Positions 32,394 to 41,723 are shown, counted from the first letter of the stretch. The stretch: 49,923 bases of DNA from Bacillota bacterium (GCA_029006345.1 JAQXGK010000006.1:1-49923), one strand, 5' to 3'. The notes: generated from the letters alone by a model not told the origin. Program-made: numbers and translations.

Positions 32394-33305
32394 ATGAATA
32401 AACCGAACAGACTCAAAAAAGGTGATACCATCGGGCTTATCGCGCCGTGCTACCGCACGGCCCCGGAGGATATTGCGGCCGAGTGCGGAAAGCTCAGCGA
32501 GCTCGGCTTTAAGATAAAAACCGCGAAAAACATGTTCAGCTCAGACTTCGGCAGTGCCGGAACTCCGGAGCAGAGAGCGGCCGACATACTCGAAATGTTC
32601 TGCGACGACAGCGTAAACGCCATACTCTTCTCGGGAGGGGAAACCTCCAACGAGGTTCTGCCGCTGCTGAACTATGAGGAAATCGCAAAACACCCCAAGA
32701 TTTTCTGTTCCTACAGCGACTCGACAACGCCCATGAACGCAATCACCTGCAGGTGCGGCTTTATGACCATGTACGGCTCGGCGCTCTGCACCTTCCGCAA
32801 TCTTACCGACCACAATCTGCGCTGCTTCGAAGCGGCGCTCATGGAGGGCGACAGGCATTTTCAGCGCGGCTCCGAGTGGAAAATATACGGCGGACGCGGT
32901 CAAAAAATACACGGCACTACTATAGGAGGATATCTCGCCAACTTTGCGCTGATGGTGGGAACCGAATATCTTCCGTTTGATCCCGACAGGCGCTACATTC
33001 TCTTTTTGGAGGACTACACCAGCTTTTCAAGCGTTGACGCGGTGGAGAGGTATTTTGCTCACATCTCCCAGAGCGCGCTCTTTCGCAATGTTGACGCGGT
33101 TATTTTCGGCGACTACGATACCGTCGAGCGCGACGACCTGAATTCCCTCATCGAAAGATATGCCGCAAGGACGGCAAGACCGTTTGTAAAATGTGCGGAC
33201 TTCGGGCACGGCGCGAACAACGCCATCATTCCGATAGGCATAGGCGCAACGCTCGATTTAAGCCGCGGTGAGCTGGACTTTGACGAAAGTCCGGTCATAC
33301 TTTAA
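32394..33305 (+). CDS. S66-family LD-carboxypeptidase (LdcA/MccF-like)
   Basis: This 303-residue cytoplasmic serine peptidase belongs to family S66, whose members either trim the last D-alanine from peptidoglycan tetrapeptides or, as MccF, destroy microcin C-like antibiotics. The nucleophile Ser is in FCSYSDSTTPMN, the Glu in ILFLEDYTSFSSVDAVERY and the His in KCADFGHGANNAIIPIG. The oxyanion part is LFSGGETSNEVL. The residues give no clear choice between cell-wall recycling and self-immunity. No peptide-nucleotide antibiotic genes are nearby, which favours recycling. AAGGA lies ten bases before the start. Confidence 0.85.
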   Translation: MNKPNRLKKGDTIGLIAPCYRTAPEDIAAECGKLSELGFKIKTAKNMFSSDFGSAGTPEQRAADILEMFCDDSVNAILFSGGETSNEVLPLLNYEEIAKHPKIFCSYSDSTTPMNAITCRCGFMTMYGSALCTFRNLTDHNLRCFEAALMEGDRHFQRGSEWKIYGGRGQKIHGTTIGGYLANFALMVGTEYLPFDPDRRYILFLEDYTSFSSVDAVERYFAHISQSALFRNVDAVIFGDYDTVERDDLNSLIERYAARTARPFVKCADFGHGANNAIIPIGIGATLDLSRGELDFDESPVIL

Positions 33306-33340
33306 TAAATCAATACTTCAGTGAATAAGAAAGCGAAATC

Positions 33341-35941
33341 ATGAAAAAGCTACTTATCTTCGACGGCAACAGCATAATGAACCGCGCCTTTTACGGCGTG
33401 AGGCCGCTCTCAAACAAGGAGGGCTTGCAAACCAACGCCATCTACGGCTTTGTCACCATTGTCAAGAAGCACATGGACAGGCTCAAGCCCGATTATGCGG
33501 CAGTCGCCTTTGATGTAAGGGAGCCGACCTTCCGCCACAAATATTACGACGGCTACAAGGCGACGCGCTCGCCCATGAAGGAGGAGCTCTCTGTTCAGGT
33601 GCCGTATATTCACCGCGTGTCCGAGCTGCTCGGTCTGAATGTAATAATGACTCCCGGCTTTGAGGCCGACGACATTCTGGGCACGGCGGCGGCAAATGCA
33701 AACCGCGGCGGAGTTCAGGCATTTATCGTAACGGGAGACCGGGACTCATTTCAGCTTGTTAGCGATATGACCACCGTCATTCTCGCCGCAACCGCCGGAG
33801 ACGAAAGCATTACCCCCGAAGTCATACGTGAAAAATACTCGCTTTCGCCCGAACAGCTCATCGATGTAAAGGCGATAGCCGGAGATACCTCCGACAACAT
33901 TCCGGGGGTGCGCGGCATCGGCGAAAAGGGTGCGATCAAGCTGATAGGCGAAACCGGCAGTCTTGACGCGCTGTACGACGGTCTGAACGATATGAAGCTG
34001 TCGGACAGCCTGCGCCGTAAGCTGACGGAAGGCAAGGACAGCGCATTCATGAGCCGATATCTTGCAAAAATTAAAACCGACGTCCCGGGAGTGCCTGCGC
34101 TCGACCGGCTGGAGGTCAGGGAGCCCGACATCGGTGCGCTGCGCGAGCTTTTCACAAAGCTTGAATTCTTCAAGATGCTCAAAGATCTCGAAGGGCACAG
34201 CCGCGAGACTGCTCCCGAACAGCCTGCCGAGGCACAGCTGCAAATCAGCATTGACAGCGTGCAAAGTGAGGGCGATCCGCTCGACGGGCTCGAGGACAAC
34301 TGCCCCGTAACAGACTTAGACGCAGACAGCATTGCCGACGGGGGCGACCTCTGCTTTGCCTTTGACAAAGACGACAATGTCTATATACTGAAAAACGGCG
34401 AAGTCATGCATATTACCGGAGACATAGCCAAACTTATGAGAAGAATCCGTCCGACGGTATTCAGCTACAAGGACTACTGTCACCTGTACCATCGCCTGAC
34501 CGGAGACGACAGCGCCGACGGGCTGAATGCCGCCTTTGACATATCAATCGGCGCGTATCTCGTCAATCCGGGCGACAACGCAACCGGGCTTGAACGGATA
34601 GCATTTATATATCTCAAGCGTTCGATAGGCACTCAGCGCGCCGCCGACCCGAAATTTTCGCTGGGACTGTTTCCCGAGCTCAGGCGCATACTGTCCGAGG
34701 AGCTTGAACAGCTCGGCATGCACAGACTGTACTACGATATCGAATTGCCGCTTGCGCGGGTGCTGGCGAAAGCCGAAATGCGCGGCTTCAGGATATTGAC
34801 GGCCGAGCTGGCTCAATACGGAGACACGCTGAGAGCCCGTATGAAAGAGCTGGAAAGCGAGATTTACGCTCAAGCCGGAGAAAGCTTCAACCTCAATTCT
34901 CCCAAACAGCTTTCCGATGTCCTTTTTTCGGAAAACAAGCTCAATCTGCCGCACTCAAAGAAAACCAAGAGCGGCTACTCCACCGACGCAGAGACGCTCG
35001 ACAAGCTCAAGGGTTTTTCGCCGGTGGTTTCGATGATACTGGATTACCGCGCGCTCAGCAAGCTTATCGGCACCTATGTGGACGGTCTGGCGCGGCAGGT
35101 GGACGCACACGGCAGGATACACACGCAATTTTTGCAGACACAGACGCAAACCGGGCGTCTGTCATCAGTTGAGCCCAATTTACAGAACATTCCGGTCCGC
35201 ACTCCGCAGGGGCGCGAGCTGAGGCGCTTCTTTGTCGCCGACGAGGGAAAAATGCTGATAGACGCCGACTACTCTCAGATAGAGCTGCGGCTTCTCGCGC
35301 ATATTTCGGGAGACCGCGCCTTTACTCAGGCCTTTAACTCCGGCAGGGATATCCACACCCAGACGGCAAGCGAGATTTTTCACGTCGCACCCGAGCATGT
35401 TACGCCCGAAATGCGCAAAAACGCCAAGGCGGTCAACTTCGGCATTGTCTACGGTATTGGTGACTACTCGCTCTCGGTGGATATAGGCACCTCCCGCGCG
35501 CAGGCGGCGGCATATATCGAACGGTATTTTGAAAGCTACCCGACAGTGCGCGACTACCTCGAACGGGTAAAGGCCGAGGCAAAGCGCGACGGCTATGTGA
35601 CCACTCTGTTCGGCAGACGCAGGTATATACCCGAGCTTTCGGCAACAAAAAAACCGACAGTCGCTTTCGGCGAAAGGATTGCCATGAACACCCCTATCCA
35701 AGGGACTGCCGCCGATATAATTAAACTTGCCATGGTCAACACCGACAGGCGGTTGGAAAAGGAAATACCGCAGGCCCGTCTTATCATGCAGGTTCACGAC
35801 GAACTGATAATCGAATGCCCCGAGAACAAGGCAGAGGAGGCCGCAAGGCTGCTCAAGCAGGAGATGGAATCTGCCGTCAGCCTTACGGTTGAGTTGCGCG
35901 CCGATGTCGGCGTGGGGAAATCGTGGTACGAAACGCACTGA
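33341..35941 (+). CDS. polA: DNA polymerase I
   Basis: PolA removes RNA primers and fills gaps. The 866 residues carry the 5'-3' exonuclease (1-290: LIFDGNSIMNRAFYG, AFDVREPTFRHKYYDGYKATR, TPGFEADDILGT) and the polymerase (about 490-866: motif A DADYSQIELRLLAH, motif B RKNAKAVNFGIVYG, motif C MQVHDELIIE). The middle 3'-5' exonuclease domain (about 325-480) is degenerate; the DxE metal site is replaced by LCFAFDKDDN, so proofreading is unlikely, as in many Firmicutes. The spacing to LD-carboxypeptidase (35 bases) suggests shared transcription. Confidence 0.96.
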   Translation: MKKLLIFDGNSIMNRAFYGVRPLSNKEGLQTNAIYGFVTIVKKHMDRLKPDYAAVAFDVREPTFRHKYYDGYKATRSPMKEELSVQVPYIHRVSELLGLNVIMTPGFEADDILGTAAANANRGGVQAFIVTGDRDSFQLVSDMTTVILAATAGDESITPEVIREKYSLSPEQLIDVKAIAGDTSDNIPGVRGIGEKGAIKLIGETGSLDALYDGLNDMKLSDSLRRKLTEGKDSAFMSRYLAKIKTDVPGVPALDRLEVREPDIGALRELFTKLEFFKMLKDLEGHSRETAPEQPAEAQLQISIDSVQSEGDPLDGLEDNCPVTDLDADSIADGGDLCFAFDKDDNVYILKNGEVMHITGDIAKLMRRIRPTVFSYKDYCHLYHRLTGDDSADGLNAAFDISIGAYLVNPGDNATGLERIAFIYLKRSIGTQRAADPKFSLGLFPELRRILSEELEQLGMHRLYYDIELPLARVLAKAEMRGFRILTAELAQYGDTLRARMKELESEIYAQAGESFNLNSPKQLSDVLFSENKLNLPHSKKTKSGYSTDAETLDKLKGFSPVVSMILDYRALSKLIGTYVDGLARQVDAHGRIHTQFLQTQTQTGRLSSVEPNLQNIPVRTPQGRELRRFFVADEGKMLIDADYSQIELRLLAHISGDRAFTQAFNSGRDIHTQTASEIFHVAPEHVTPEMRKNAKAVNFGIVYGIGDYSLSVDIGTSRAQAAAYIERYFESYPTVRDYLERVKAEAKRDGYVTTLFGRRRYIPELSATKKPTVAFGERIAMNTPIQGTAADIIKLAMVNTDRRLEKEIPQARLIMQVHDELIIECPENKAEEAARLLKQEMESAVSLTVELRADVGVGKSWYETH

Positions 35942-36010
35942 GGTCAGTGGGATAAACAACATCTTCAACATGCAAAAGCGCTCAACTTTCCGAAAGGGTC
36001 AATAATTCAA

Positions 36011-36721
36011 ATGAACGGGATTTTTTCGCGCACCGAGCGGCTAATCGGCTCGCAGGCGCTTGAAAAGCTGCATAATACACGCGTAATGGTAGTAGGAGTC
36101 GGCGGTGTGGGAAGCTATGTCGCCGAGGCGCTCTGCCGCGCAGGCATCGGCAGTTTTGTACTGGTAGACAGCGACAAAGTAGATATAACAAATATTAACC
36201 GCCAGCTTGAAGCCACTCATGACACCGTAGGAAAATTCAAGTGCGACGCCATGCGTGAGCGAATGAAATCGATAAACCCCGACGCGGATATCAAAACGGA
36301 AATCATTCGCGTGGGAGACGGCAGTGAGCCGGATTACACAGGCGTGGACTACATCGCCGACGCAATCGACTGTATTCCCGCAAAGCTGCTGCTGATAAAG
36401 CGCGCCGACGAGCTTGGGATAAAAATAGTATCCTGCATGGGCACCGGCAACAAACTGGACCCTACTCAGTTTCGTGCGGACGACATTTTTTCCACGCACA
36501 CCTGCCCGCTCTGCCGCGCCGTGCGCAAGGGCGTAAAAGAGCTCGGGCTCAAACATCTGCGAGTGGTATGGTCGCCGGAGCCGCGGCCGGATATACTGAA
36601 AACCGATCCCGAAAAGAGAACGCCGGCAAGCATAAGCTTCGTGCCGTCGTCCGCGGGGCTGATAATAGCAGGCGAAATAGTGCGCGATATAATTAACCGT
36701 CCGTCCTGCGCTTGCGGGTAA
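36011..36721 (+). CDS. tcdA: tRNA threonylcarbamoyladenosine dehydratase (TcdA)
   Basis: TcdA is an E1-like ATP-dependent enzyme that cyclises t6A37 of tRNA to ct6A. The 236-residue protein has the ATP-binding loop VMVVGVGGVGSYVAEAL, the conserved DINRQ-type DITNINRQLEA, and YIADAIDCIPAKLLLI, then CMGTGNKLDPTQFRADDI. Together with trmO at the other end of the window it acts on the same modified base. AAAGGG lies 12 bases before the ATG. It is followed closely by luxS in one direction. Confidence 0.92.
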   Translation: MNGIFSRTERLIGSQALEKLHNTRVMVVGVGGVGSYVAEALCRAGIGSFVLVDSDKVDITNINRQLEATHDTVGKFKCDAMRERMKSINPDADIKTEIIRVGDGSEPDYTGVDYIADAIDCIPAKLLLIKRADELGIKIVSCMGTGNKLDPTQFRADDIFSTHTCPLCRAVRKGVKELGLKHLRVVWSPEPRPDILKTDPEKRTPASISFVPSSAGLIIAGEIVRDIINRPSCACG

Positions 36722-36786
36722 CGACCGAAAAACGGCAGACCGACACACAACCGCCATATTTGTATAAAAAACAAACGGAGAAACCT

Positions 36787-37248
36787 ATGAAAAAAATAAA
36801 AAGCTTTACGGTAGATCACGACCTTATTGGCAAGGGGATTTTTCTCTCCCGAACAGACAGAAACACCTATACCCTCGACATTCGGCTTGCTGTCCCCAAC
36901 CGGGAGTCCGTCAAGCCGGAAGCGCTGCACACGCTCGAGCACCTCGGCGCTACATATCTGAGAAACAGCGCATTTTCCGACAGCGTGGTATATTTCGGGC
37001 CGATGGGATGTCTTACCGGATGCTACGCCGTGTTTTTTGACGATATTTCTTATGCGGACGCAATAAAGCTTATACGCGACGCCTTTGAATTTGCCTCGGA
37101 TTTTGAGGGTAAAATTCCGGGTTCGGAGCGACGTGAATGCGGAAACTACCTGTTTCACGATCTTGACGAAGCGAAAAAAACCGCACGCGCCTTTCTTGAA
37201 GCAACTAACGGCTGGGACGAAAAACGACTTGCCTATCCGTCAAAATAA
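36787..37248 (+). CDS. luxS: S-ribosylhomocysteine lyase LuxS
   Basis: LuxS splits S-ribosylhomocysteine into homocysteine and DPD, the precursor of autoinducer-2, as part of the activated methyl cycle. The 153-residue protein keeps the metal site HTLEH (in EALHTLEHLGATYLRN) and the later Cys in RRECGNYLFHDL, and the catalytic Cys in GPMGCLTGCY. SFTVDHDLIGKGIFLSR matches the usual N-terminus. The start at 36787 has CGGAGA upstream; the ORF start at 36712 overlaps tcdA. No pfs/mtnN gene, which supplies its substrate, is seen nearby. Confidence 0.9.
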   Translation: MKKIKSFTVDHDLIGKGIFLSRTDRNTYTLDIRLAVPNRESVKPEALHTLEHLGATYLRNSAFSDSVVYFGPMGCLTGCYAVFFDDISYADAIKLIRDAFEFASDFEGKIPGSERRECGNYLFHDLDEAKKTARAFLEATNGWDEKRLAYPSK

Positions 37249-37263
37249 CAAGGAGATGAGCAC

Positions 37264-37737
37264 TTGAAAAACAAAAAGGACAGAATATATATCATAGCTA
37301 CCGTACTGCTGGCGGTATTTTGCATCGTAATATTCGCCGTAAAGATTGCAACTATGACACAGGAAAATCACAGCGTCACAGGCAGCGAGCTGCTCGGCGA
37401 GTTTATGCCGTCGTCATACGACATGGACACAGTATGCACCGGAGTAAAGGACGATAAGCTGGAAACGCTGCCTTATCTCTACGATTTTGACGGCACAGAG
37501 GATAGTCCGAGCTACACCGAAATGGCTCTTACCGACGAAACAAAGTATTTCACCGAAACGCGCATTTCCGCCGCAGACGGCTCGGGCGGCAGCTCTATCG
37601 AGTACAAAAGCCTGACCAAAAGCGAATTCTTGAAGCTGTTTGTCGAGAATGACAGGCAACACCTTTATATTTGGAGCCAAAACGGCACGGACTGCGACGC
37701 GGTCATGGCGTATTTTGAAGTCACCGGGCAAGGCTGA
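37264..37737 (+). CDS. Small membrane-anchored protein, unknown function
   Basis: The 157-residue protein has a short basic start, one strong hydrophobic segment (IYIIATVLLAVFCIVIFAVKIA, residues 8-29) and an acidic outer domain of about 125 residues with two cysteines. I do not recognise a family. The start is TTG with AAGGAGA seven bases upstream, 15 bases after the luxS stop, so it is the last gene of the tcdA-luxS unit. Codon use resembles the core genes around it. Confidence 0.6.
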   Translation: MKNKKDRIYIIATVLLAVFCIVIFAVKIATMTQENHSVTGSELLGEFMPSSYDMDTVCTGVKDDKLETLPYLYDFDGTEDSPSYTEMALTDETKYFTETRISAADGSGGSSIEYKSLTKSEFLKLFVENDRQHLYIWSQNGTDCDAVMAYFEVTGQG

Positions 37738-37896
37738 GCCGGGATGAGTGCAATTAAATGACAAAAAAGGAAGCTTTGGGCGTGTGTTCTTAAGGACACT
37801 TTTGAAGCACTATCACCATTATGGGGTGAGTAAGTGCGCACACTTATTAAGGCTGATATATGTATCAGTCTGCTTTATTATCGCGATTTTAAATAC
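37738..37896 (+). other. Structured intergenic segment, three consecutive hairpins
   Basis: This stretch has no supported gene but three small inverted repeats in a row: GTGTTC/GGACAC (37784-37799), a two-part stem GCACT-TCACC/GGTGA-AGTGC (37807-37837) and CTGATA/TATCAG (37853-37868). A terminator-like hairpin follows. A 47-codon ORF from GTG at 37784 runs through the same bases with one hydrophobic stretch. The whole could be a small RNA, a dispersed repeat or the end of an old mobile element. Confidence 0.4.
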
Positions 37897-37955
37897 AAAA
37901 CAGCCGAATGAAAGCGATTTTTGTTGAATAACCGTTCTGATTCGGCTGTTTTATT
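37897..37955. terminator. Terminator-like hairpin with long loop
   Basis: AAAACAGCCGAAT pairs perfectly with ATTCGGCTGTTTT across a 30-base loop, and the T-rich right edge continues TATT. It could end the tcdA-luxS transcript or the structured segment before it. Confidence 0.65.
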
Positions 37956-38207
37956 CACTTTTATGGGCAATTCATACCAAAAGAAATGTTGATAGCTTGG
38001 GAAACCGTACCGCCAAGTACATGTAATAGTGGAATTTTCACAATTATATGATATAATTCACATATGCGATATAATCAGCTTAAATAAATCCCTGTTTGCA
38101 AAGATTACAAAATCGCACATTTCGATGATGTTTCGCAGCTTAAACATATTACAAAAGCAATATTTTGAAAACAGTGACAAACGATCTTTTTATTAATAGA
38201 GGATACT
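37956..38207. other. AT-rich intergenic stretch
   Basis: No gene is seen. Two copies of a gATATAAT string (around 38050 and 38069, each after an ATATG) lie upstream of the next gene and could hold its -10 box, but no good -35 box goes with either. A short repeat, cagcttaaa, occurs at about 38076 and 38139. Confidence 0.3.
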
Positions 38208-39644
38208 ATGAAATTATATGATAAAAATGGTAACATTAAGTTCGAGGGTACAGTTGAAGAATATTCATTTATTAGAAATAAAAGCGCAGATTTAACTTGC
38301 CCTGTTTGCTTTACAAAGTATGCTGGTAATGATACAAATGAAATCTTTGAGTGCCCGGTTTGTAAATTCAAATATAATAAGGCAGCCAAGTTTATTAAAG
38401 AAGAAGTTGTCAATTATCGAAAAGCTGTATATGATGATATTGTCTATGACCCCAATATTAATTATTATTATAATTATTGGAATAATAAATCAATTTCGTA
38501 CTATACAGAAAGAGCCGAGAATAATCTTGATTTATGTGATACATTCCCAGCATTATTGTTTGGACAGAATGTTAATATTCCGTTTGAATTGCTTGATGTG
38601 TGTCCTATTGAGCAGTTGCCGCATTGGTATATTCAGGGGCACATTGATAGCATCACAATAGAATGTGGATCATGTTCTATTAAGTTAGAAGGTAATGATG
38701 ATGATTACGATGTATGGTTATCAACAACCACGCACAAGGATATTGCCTGTGTTAGACGTTCTGTTGTTGACGCTTTAACGAGTAAACTTTTTTCAAACAA
38801 AAGAGATGTTCGAACATGGATGTCAAAAAAAAATATCTACCCTGAATATGATGAGTATTTAATTCAAATATCTATATCTAGATCATATAATCAAACATAT
38901 TATGATTTTGAGTATGTTTCAGATTTTTTTAGTCTAACAGCGAGTATCGATGGAAAATATCAAGAATTGATTAGGGATATATTCTCGTCATACGAAGTTA
39001 AAGAAATGTTACAAGAAATGAGTGAGTTGCCAGACAATTTGGATATTGTTAAATGTTTTTCAGAAGGATACGATTATCATAAAATACTATTTAATGATTA
39101 CTTAATTATTGTCCCTCATAATATTGAAATAGATTCACATAGCAATGCTACTGTAAATAGAGACATACGCATCTTAACCCCCGCCGGACAACAAATCGAA
39201 CAAGAAATCATTATTTCATATTGCAAAGAAAAAAACTTATATTTTATCAATGAACATGATTATAAAGAACTACAAAAAAATGGAATTGCTATTTGTCAAA
39301 AACTGTCATACGAGCAGTTTTACATAAATCCGAATGCAAGATATCATAGACCAACAATATATGCGCCTATATTACTATCTCAAAGCGGTTATAGCGTCAG
39401 TGATAGAAACACCTTAAGTGATGAACAGAGACACATACTACTTGAGTGTATTGTCGATTCAGGTCTAAATACCATTGACAATATAATCGCACACCTTAAA
39501 CACAATGTAGAAAAAGCAAAAATGTCCTGTAAAAATATGAGTAATGCAATCGCAAAATGGGAATCTGATATAAAGTATTTACAAATGATGTATCCAAACA
39601 GCAATTCCAATACTTACCTCAATGAAGATGAAATGCCATTTTGA
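38208..39644 (+). CDS. AT-rich orphan gene with N-terminal zinc ribbon, unknown function
   Basis: The 478-residue protein has two CPVC motifs about 20 residues apart (residues 37-62), a clear zinc ribbon. It has no signal peptide and no membrane segment. The middle is acidic and rich in Tyr, Asn and Ile. The last 90 residues (YSVSDRNTLSDEQRHILLECIVDSGL ... AIAKWESDIKYLQ) look like a small helical module that I recall, without proof, at the ends of some restriction- or defence-associated proteins. GAGGA precedes the ATG by four to five bases. Base composition is far more AT-rich than the neighbours, and it is bounded by hairpins, so recent acquisition is likely. Confidence 0.75.
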   Translation: MKLYDKNGNIKFEGTVEEYSFIRNKSADLTCPVCFTKYAGNDTNEIFECPVCKFKYNKAAKFIKEEVVNYRKAVYDDIVYDPNINYYYNYWNNKSISYYTERAENNLDLCDTFPALLFGQNVNIPFELLDVCPIEQLPHWYIQGHIDSITIECGSCSIKLEGNDDDYDVWLSTTTHKDIACVRRSVVDALTSKLFSNKRDVRTWMSKKNIYPEYDEYLIQISISRSYNQTYYDFEYVSDFFSLTASIDGKYQELIRDIFSSYEVKEMLQEMSELPDNLDIVKCFSEGYDYHKILFNDYLIIVPHNIEIDSHSNATVNRDIRILTPAGQQIEQEIIISYCKEKNLYFINEHDYKELQKNGIAICQKLSYEQFYINPNARYHRPTIYAPILLSQSGYSVSDRNTLSDEQRHILLECIVDSGLNTIDNIIAHLKHNVEKAKMSCKNMSNAIAKWESDIKYLQMMYPNSNSNTYLNEDEMPF

Positions 39645-39647
39645 GAT

Positions 39648-39804
39648 GATTAATATGGGTCCTTGACTATTTTGCTGTGTGCTATAAGAAATATTTCTTT
39701 TGCTCCTCAAATTAACACATTTGTATTAAGATAAATATTTCGCTTTTATTTTATACGGACTTTGAATACCCAAAGTCGTTGCTTGATAAAGCATAAGACA
39801 AAAT
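39648..39804. other. AT-rich intergenic stretch
   Basis: No ORF is seen. A small dyad, GACTTTG...CAAAGTC (about 39759-39778), is the only clear structure. Composition matches the orphan gene and not the GC-richer flank. Confidence 0.3.
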
Positions 39805-39851
39805 ACACCGACTGAAAGTAGGGAAAAATCCCATTTTCAGTCGGTGTTTTA
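39805..39851. terminator. Terminator between the orphan gene and the convergent membrane-protein gene
   Basis: ACACCGACTGAAA pairs with TTTCAGTCGGTGT; the loop contains a further GGGA/TCCC pair. The plus-strand side ends in TTTTATT, and the minus-strand side has a weaker T-rich run, so it may serve both. Confidence 0.75.
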
Positions 39852-39950
39852 TTGCGAATATTAGACTGCCCTTTAGAACAGACAGCATTTGCTTCCTTTT
39901 TTGTTTTGGCAAATATTTGACTGGTTTTTCAAAAATGCTTTGAAAGTGCT

Positions 39951-41579
39951 TTATTTCAGCTGAAACGCCGTCACCTCGGCGCCCGCAAGAGTGAGCGAAA
40001 CGCTGTCTCCGGGCTGTACAAACGGAAGGCTGTCAGAGAGCTTTATCGGAACGGAATACACATCCTCGCCGGAGGTGAGGCGGATGAAGTAAACGGTATT
40101 TCCGTCAAGCACGGCCGAGCCGACAGCCTCGACGGTACCTTCAACGCTTATTTCCTCCTTATCCACGATATCCCGATCTTCCACACGAAGCTTTGAAATA
40201 TAGTTCTTGCGGGCTTCGTCGATAGTATTTCCCGTGCCGACCACCTGATAATTTGCGACGTCTACAAAGGCGTACATCTTAACAAGTCCCGCGCCATCCT
40301 TGAGCGACATGAAGTAGGTTGGCCTATTCGAAACATTCAAAAGCAGTGGGAAGGTGCTGACATAACCGAGGTTTTGAACCTGACCCTCGGCAGAGCTCAT
40401 AGCCGAATACTCCTCGGCACCGGGTATGCTGTAGAACCGCGCCGCCTTTGTACGAAGGTTGACGAGTACAAAGCCCACGTTCGACTCATCGCTCATAACG
40501 CTGGTCATGCCGGTATAGAGATAAACATCATCTCCCACGGCGATATAATTGTAGCCGGCGGTCGGCTGCAGCACGCCCTTCTGTCCGAATATCGAATTGA
40601 TAAATCCGGAGCGGTACTTTCCGTTATAGGTGAGCTGATCTATAATCATTTCCGAATCGAACACCTGATCCACCCAAGCCGGAATATCCTCAAAATCGTA
40701 GTACTCGCTCTCACCGGTGACCGCATTTACAAGCACGGCGCCGCCGACATCCCTGCCGCTCCAAAGCGCTATCCTGTAGTCCACGGTAGAGGCGACCCAA
40801 TACGGAGTGCCCTCCTCATCTATTTCAAACGAAATATTGTCAAATATCTTAGTCGGATACTTAAAGCGGAGATATCTCGGCAAATATCTCATAAAATACT
40901 CGCTGTTGCTGTAGCGGATACCGTTGTCAAGCCGCACAAGCGATGTCTCCTGCGAAACCATATCCACCATTATATACGCCGGAATACCCTCTGCGCAGTT
41001 TCCCAGCCACTTGATAATATCGCCGTAGGCGAGCGGAGTGACGCGGGTGGGAACACCGTGATAGTTTATCTGCGTATAGTCCTCCTCTATGACAAACTGA
41101 CTGACGAGGTCGGACATTTCGCCCAGCTTTCGCTGGCCCAGGCGCGACGCGGTATCGCGGTCAACGACCGGTATCTGCGACATTTCAAGCTCTGCCACAT
41201 CGACATTAAAGTCGCCGTCTTCAAGCGTCAGTATCTTTTCATATCGGGAAGCGTTAAATACCTGACTGCCGACAAGCGACGCAACCAATATAAAAGCAAT
41301 AACGGCGCCTATGCAGATAAGCAAAACCTTAGCCGGTTTTCCGAGCGACTTAACTGCCGACCGGGATTCAAGCGGGTCTTCCTTGAGTCCCTTTAAGAAA
41401 TCGCACAGCCAGCCGAACGACATTATCACAAAGCACACTGCCGCCGATATAATCAGAAATATCCAAAAATCCTTGCTGCGCAAATTGAGCGGCGGAAGCT
41501 CGAACCAGAAAATGGCGAAAACCGCAACAATGCAAAGAACTATGCGGACAACCGTTGAAAGTGAAAAAGATTTTTTCAT
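39951..41579 (-). CDS. Large membrane protein, unknown function
   Basis: The 542-residue protein has three hydrophobic segments (residues about 8-27, 38-58 and 85-108) and a long outer or cytoplasmic domain after residue 110 with no catalytic motif I recognise. The beta-rich region contains repeats of a pattern such as GGAVLVNAVTGESEYYDFEDIPAWVDQVF and VGFVLVNLRTKAARFYSIPGAEE, recalling proteins that bind a peptide or lipid. A final domain resembles an OB-like fold (GTVEAVGSAVLDGNTVYFIRL). Family unknown. It has its own promoter. Confidence 0.7.
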   Translation of the reverse strand: MKKSFSLSTVVRIVLCIVAVFAIFWFELPPLNLRSKDFWIFLIISAAVCFVIMSFGWLCDFLKGLKEDPLESRSAVKSLGKPAKVLLICIGAVIAFILVASLVGSQVFNASRYEKILTLEDGDFNVDVAELEMSQIPVVDRDTASRLGQRKLGEMSDLVSQFVIEEDYTQINYHGVPTRVTPLAYGDIIKWLGNCAEGIPAYIMVDMVSQETSLVRLDNGIRYSNSEYFMRYLPRYLRFKYPTKIFDNISFEIDEEGTPYWVASTVDYRIALWSGRDVGGAVLVNAVTGESEYYDFEDIPAWVDQVFDSEMIIDQLTYNGKYRSGFINSIFGQKGVLQPTAGYNYIAVGDDVYLYTGMTSVMSDESNVGFVLVNLRTKAARFYSIPGAEEYSAMSSAEGQVQNLGYVSTFPLLLNVSNRPTYFMSLKDGAGLVKMYAFVDVANYQVVGTGNTIDEARKNYISKLRVEDRDIVDKEEISVEGTVEAVGSAVLDGNTVYFIRLTSGEDVYSVPIKLSDSLPFVQPGDSVSLTLAGAEVTAFQLK

Positions 41580-41618
41580 GCCGTAACTGTCCTTTTCTAA
41601 TTTTTATTTTGTAACTGT

Positions 41619-41647
41619 ATTATAATCCATTTGCACTTCAAATACAA
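41619..41647 (-). promoter_or_regulatory. Sigma-A promoter for the large membrane protein
   Basis: On the minus strand TTGTAT and a perfect TATAAT are separated by 17 bases, about 40 bases before the start codon. Confidence 0.7.
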
Positions 41648-41694
41648 CAAGGAAAGTAATGCGCCGATTTTTTTGATTTTTTTCATTCAGACTA

Positions 41695-41723
41695 TTGACA
41701 AAGCAGAAAACTGATAATATAAT
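41695..41723 (+). promoter_or_regulatory. Sigma-A promoter of the metal-efflux operon
   Basis: A perfect TTGACA and a perfect TATAAT are separated by 17 bases. Its -10 box touches the left edge of the operator that follows. Confidence 0.88.

Noticed and set aside
37784-37927. 47-codon GTG-start ORF with one hydrophobic segment
   Set aside because: It runs through a chain of inverted repeats and into a terminator; structure explains the sequence better than coding, though it is not excluded.
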